Positions 7,685 through 9,357 of a stretch of 9,357 bases of DNA are shown here, in pieces. The number at the start of each line of letters is the position of its first letter. The stretch's first letter is position 1. The translations under genes were made by a program, and so were the position numbers. The notes beneath the pieces were generated by a model. That model was not told the origin of the DNA. It saw nothing but the letters and a program-made list of their open reading frames with translations, and did no database searches. Source of the stretch: Spirochaetota bacterium (GTDB lineage: Bacteria > Spirochaetota > Spirochaetia > Treponematales > Treponemataceae); contig JAKJFV010000036.1 in the NCBI GenBank assembly GCA_022704725.1, forward strand, positions 356-9,712, in the 5' to 3' direction.

Positions 7685-8302
7685 ATGTTTGAAGTATTAA
7701 AAAGCGGCGGTGTACTTATTATTCCAATTCTTGTTTGTGCAGTATTGGAAACCTTTATTATTATTGAAAGGATGATTTATTTTTACGCAATTGGTAAAAA
7801 TCGAACTGCTGTTTCAGCAGAAATTATCAGTTTAGTAAAAAAACGGAATTATGACGGTGCCATAGAGTACCGCAGAGCCATAAATACTCCGCTTACAAAT
7901 ATTTTGAAAAAAGCGGTCGAATGCAGAAATTTCCCTGTAAGCGAAATTCGTGAAGCAGTTACAAATGAAGCTACGCATCAAATTCCTTTGTTAGAGCGCT
8001 TTATAACTCCGCTGGGAACTATAGCTAATATTGCTACTCTTCTGGGGCTTATGGGGACCGTAACGGGGAACATTCAGGCTTTTGGTGTTTTAGGATCAGG
8101 CGGTTCAATGGGAAACCCTGAAATTCTTGCAGGAGCAATTGCAGAAGCACTGGTTACTACTGCTGCGGGGCTTGCCGTTTCAATTCCTGCTTTGATATTT
8201 CATAATTATTTTGTATCACGAATTAACCGCAGAATGATCGAGATGGAATATACCGCATCGGAACTGGTTGTTGCGTTAAAGGTTAAAGGAGAAAATTTGT
8301 GA
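7685..8302 (+). CDS. exbB: ExbB/TolQ/MotA-family proton-channel protein
   Basis: A 205-residue inner-membrane protein of normal family length. GGAG at 7676-7679 lies 5 bases before the ATG. Three membrane segments are visible: about residues 8-28, followed by the family's IIIERMIYF; 106-128 with GLMGTVTGNIQAF, matching the conserved G-L-x-G-T-V-x-G signature; and 149-173 with EALVTTAAGLAVSIPAL, containing the conserved Thr (158-159) that lines the proton path in ExbB and TolQ. The cytoplasmic loop lies between segments 1 and 2. Family members form a pentamer around ExbD/TolR dimers and use the proton-motive force to drive TonB or TolA. ExbB is preferred over TolQ because a TonB-like gene follows two genes later, but the two are hard to separate on sequence. 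MotA is unlikely given the size and the neighbours. The stop overlaps the next gene as GTGA. Confidence 0.93.
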   Translation: MFEVLKSGGVLIIPILVCAVLETFIIIERMIYFYAIGKNRTAVSAEIISLVKKRNYDGAIEYRRAINTPLTNILKKAVECRNFPVSEIREAVTNEATHQIPLLERFITPLGTIANIATLLGLMGTVTGNIQAFGVLGSGGSMGNPEILAGAIAEALVTTAAGLAVSIPALIFHNYFVSRINRRMIEMEYTASELVVALKVKGENL

Positions 8303-8712
8303 AATTTAGAAAGATAAAAGCCGAACACGCACAGCTCGATCTCATACCAATGATTGATATTGTTTTTCAGCTTATTCTCTTTTTTCTTGTTTCTACAACC
8401 TTTGCACTTCTTCCTGCTATCTCGTTACGGCTTCCTTCTTCTACTACAGCAGAATCTACATCGGGCGGAAGCATAACAATAACCGCAGAAAAGGACGGAA
8501 CCCTATGGTTTAATACAGAAAAGGTGAACATAACTGAACTGGGCACGTATCTGTCGTCCTATGAACTTTCACCGGAAGAACGAAAAACCTTCCCTGTCCG
8601 CCTTGAGGCAGATGATCTTGTTACAAACGGAACAATAGTTGGAATATTTGATCTTTTACGTTCAAACGGTTTTGCAGCCGTAAATTTACGGACAACCGGT
8701 ATTAAAAAATGA
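8299..8712 (+). CDS. exbD: ExbD/TolR-family biopolymer transport protein
   Basis: A 137-residue protein of typical length. It starts with GTG at 8299, inside the end of exbB (GTGA overlap), with a strong AAGGAG at 8286-8291, 7 bases before. A short basic cytoplasmic tail is followed by one membrane segment, about residues 16-38. This holds LIPMIDIVFQLILFFLV with Asp20, the conserved carboxylate that takes part in proton transfer in ExbD and TolR. The periplasmic domain (about 45-137) has the family pattern: a beta strand (GSITITAEKDG), then PVRLEADD, a helix (IVGIFDLLRSNGF) and a final strand ending RTTG. It acts with the ExbB protein as the motor core. The gene overlaps the next one as ATGA, so expression of exbB, exbD and the TonB-like gene is probably coupled at fixed ratios. 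Confidence 0.93.
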   Translation: MKFRKIKAEHAQLDLIPMIDIVFQLILFFLVSTTFALLPAISLRLPSSTTAESTSGGSITITAEKDGTLWFNTEKVNITELGTYLSSYELSPEERKTFPVRLEADDLVTNGTIVGIFDLLRSNGFAAVNLRTTGIKK

Positions 8713-9357
8713 CAGGCAAAGGGTTTCTTTCTAAAAAAGACATAATAAGCGCCTCTTCAACTGCTGTTATTTGGATAATTCTTCTAGTTTTGTCTTTAAC
8801 AATACAGCCTGAAATAGAAACCCGTTATGAAGTAATTCAATTAGTGTTCGAAGATGAGTCTGTTCAGGAGGCGGAGAAACAGGTCATAGAGACTCCTGTA
8901 GAAAAAGTAATCGAAGTTCCCCGTCCTCAAGAAATAAAGGAAGTAAGTACAGAAAAGAAAACGGACCCTGCTCCTGCAGTCAAGCCGGATGCTGCCAAAT
9001 CTTCTGAGATTAAATCTCAGGAGATTATACCGGCTGTTAAAGCTGAAGTAAAACCAGCGGTTAAAACTGCACCTGCTCCTGCTGCACCGGTTGAAAAAAG
9101 AGCTGAACCGCAGCTTGTTCAAAGCATGGAAGAATTAATGGCTCAAAATTCTAAACCGGTAAAAAAAGAAGCTGTCTGGGATGAGAGTATTTTTGAATCC
9201 TCTGCAATAGAGGAGCAGTCTCAAGCAGCGGCGGTGCCGAAAATAAATTCTGCGGAACCGGTACAGGCTCTTTCGGGAACAGCAGCTTCTGCTAAAAAGG
9301 ATACCGCTGCTGTTTCTTCTGTTCAAACTACGCGCAGCGCCTCTTCTTCCCAGGCTA
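8709..9357 (+). CDS. tonB: TonB-like energy-transducing protein, N-terminal part (3' end outside window)
   Basis: An open frame starts with ATG at 8709, overlapping the exbD stop as ATGA, and has no stop before the window ends: 216 codons. No Shine-Dalgarno site is visible, so initiation probably depends on coupling to exbD. A short cytoplasmic tail with Lys9-Lys10 is followed by one membrane segment, about residues 15-32 (STAVIWIILLVLSL), as in the N-terminal anchor of TonB. Next comes a long low-complexity region rich in Glu, Pro, Lys, Ala and Val (for example TPVEKVIEVPRPQEIKE and AVKTAPAPAAPVEK), like the rigid periplasmic linker of TonB. From about residue 135 the linker becomes Ser/Ala/Gln-rich. 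The diagnostic C-terminal TonB domain would lie beyond the window. TolA is the alternative, but its stalk is usually Ala/Lys/Glu helical with little proline. The TonB SHLS-type His motif is not evident; the segment carries Ser and Thr instead. Confidence 0.8.
   Translation, partial: MTGKGFLSKKDIISASSTAVIWIILLVLSLTIQPEIETRYEVIQLVFEDESVQEAEKQVIETPVEKVIEVPRPQEIKEVSTEKKTDPAPAVKPDAAKSSEIKSQEIIPAVKAEVKPAVKTAPAPAAPVEKRAEPQLVQSMEELMAQNSKPVKKEAVWDESIFESSAIEEQSQAAAVPKINSAEPVQALSGTAASAKKDTAAVSSVQTTRSASSSQA

Noticed and set aside
8841..9326. Open frames on the minus strand opposite the TonB-like gene
   Set aside because: They encode Arg/Phe/Ser-rich low-complexity sequence that mirrors the Lys/Glu/Pro-rich codons of the real gene, and no sensible protein family is seen.
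8709..9357. tolA instead of tonB
   Set aside because: The linker is rich in Pro-Glu and Pro-Lys and not a continuous Ala/Lys/Glu helix. No tolB or pal gene is seen in the window. This is not fully excluded, because the C-terminal domain is missing.

Overview
The window looks like chromosomal DNA of an anaerobic, diderm, moderately low-GC bacterium. A host-associated spirochaete of the genus Treponema is my best guess. The basis is the overall flavour of the proteins: a giant CoA-dehydratase activase, a long secreted TPR protein, and spirochaete-like signal peptides with short hydrophobic cores ending in F-S or F-A. This is inference, as no rRNA or other marker gene is present. All genes are on the + strand and packed tightly. 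I see no tRNA, rRNA, CRISPR array, insertion sequence or sign of recent transfer.

Left part (1-3027): the 3' end of a large gene of the 2-hydroxyacyl-CoA dehydratase activase family is cut by the left edge. It overlaps by 8 bases the start of a gene for a secreted protein of 454 residues that I do not recognise. A 123-base gap follows (3028-3150). It holds two back-to-back perfect hairpins and a weaker third one, and probably separates two transcription units.

Right part (3151-9357): five genes run with start/stop overlaps or an 11-base gap. They encode a 971-residue secreted TPR-repeat protein, a 536-residue predicted outer-membrane beta-barrel protein, ExbB/TolQ-like and ExbD/TolR-like inner-membrane proton-channel subunits, and a TonB-like protein that is still open at the right edge. 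Because it has no stop in the window, this last gene is easy to miss, but it is clearly coding.

The gene order suggests one envelope-energising machine. ExbB and ExbD would harvest the proton gradient. The TonB-like protein would carry force across the periplasm with its Pro/Glu/Lys/Ala-rich linker. The barrel protein is the obvious candidate client in the outer membrane, and the TPR protein a periplasmic scaffold or adaptor. A segment right after the barrel protein's signal peptide resembles a TonB box, which makes a direct contact plausible but not proven. Combining a TPR protein, a barrel without an evident plug and a full ExbB-ExbD-TonB set in one coupled operon is the most interesting feature of the window.
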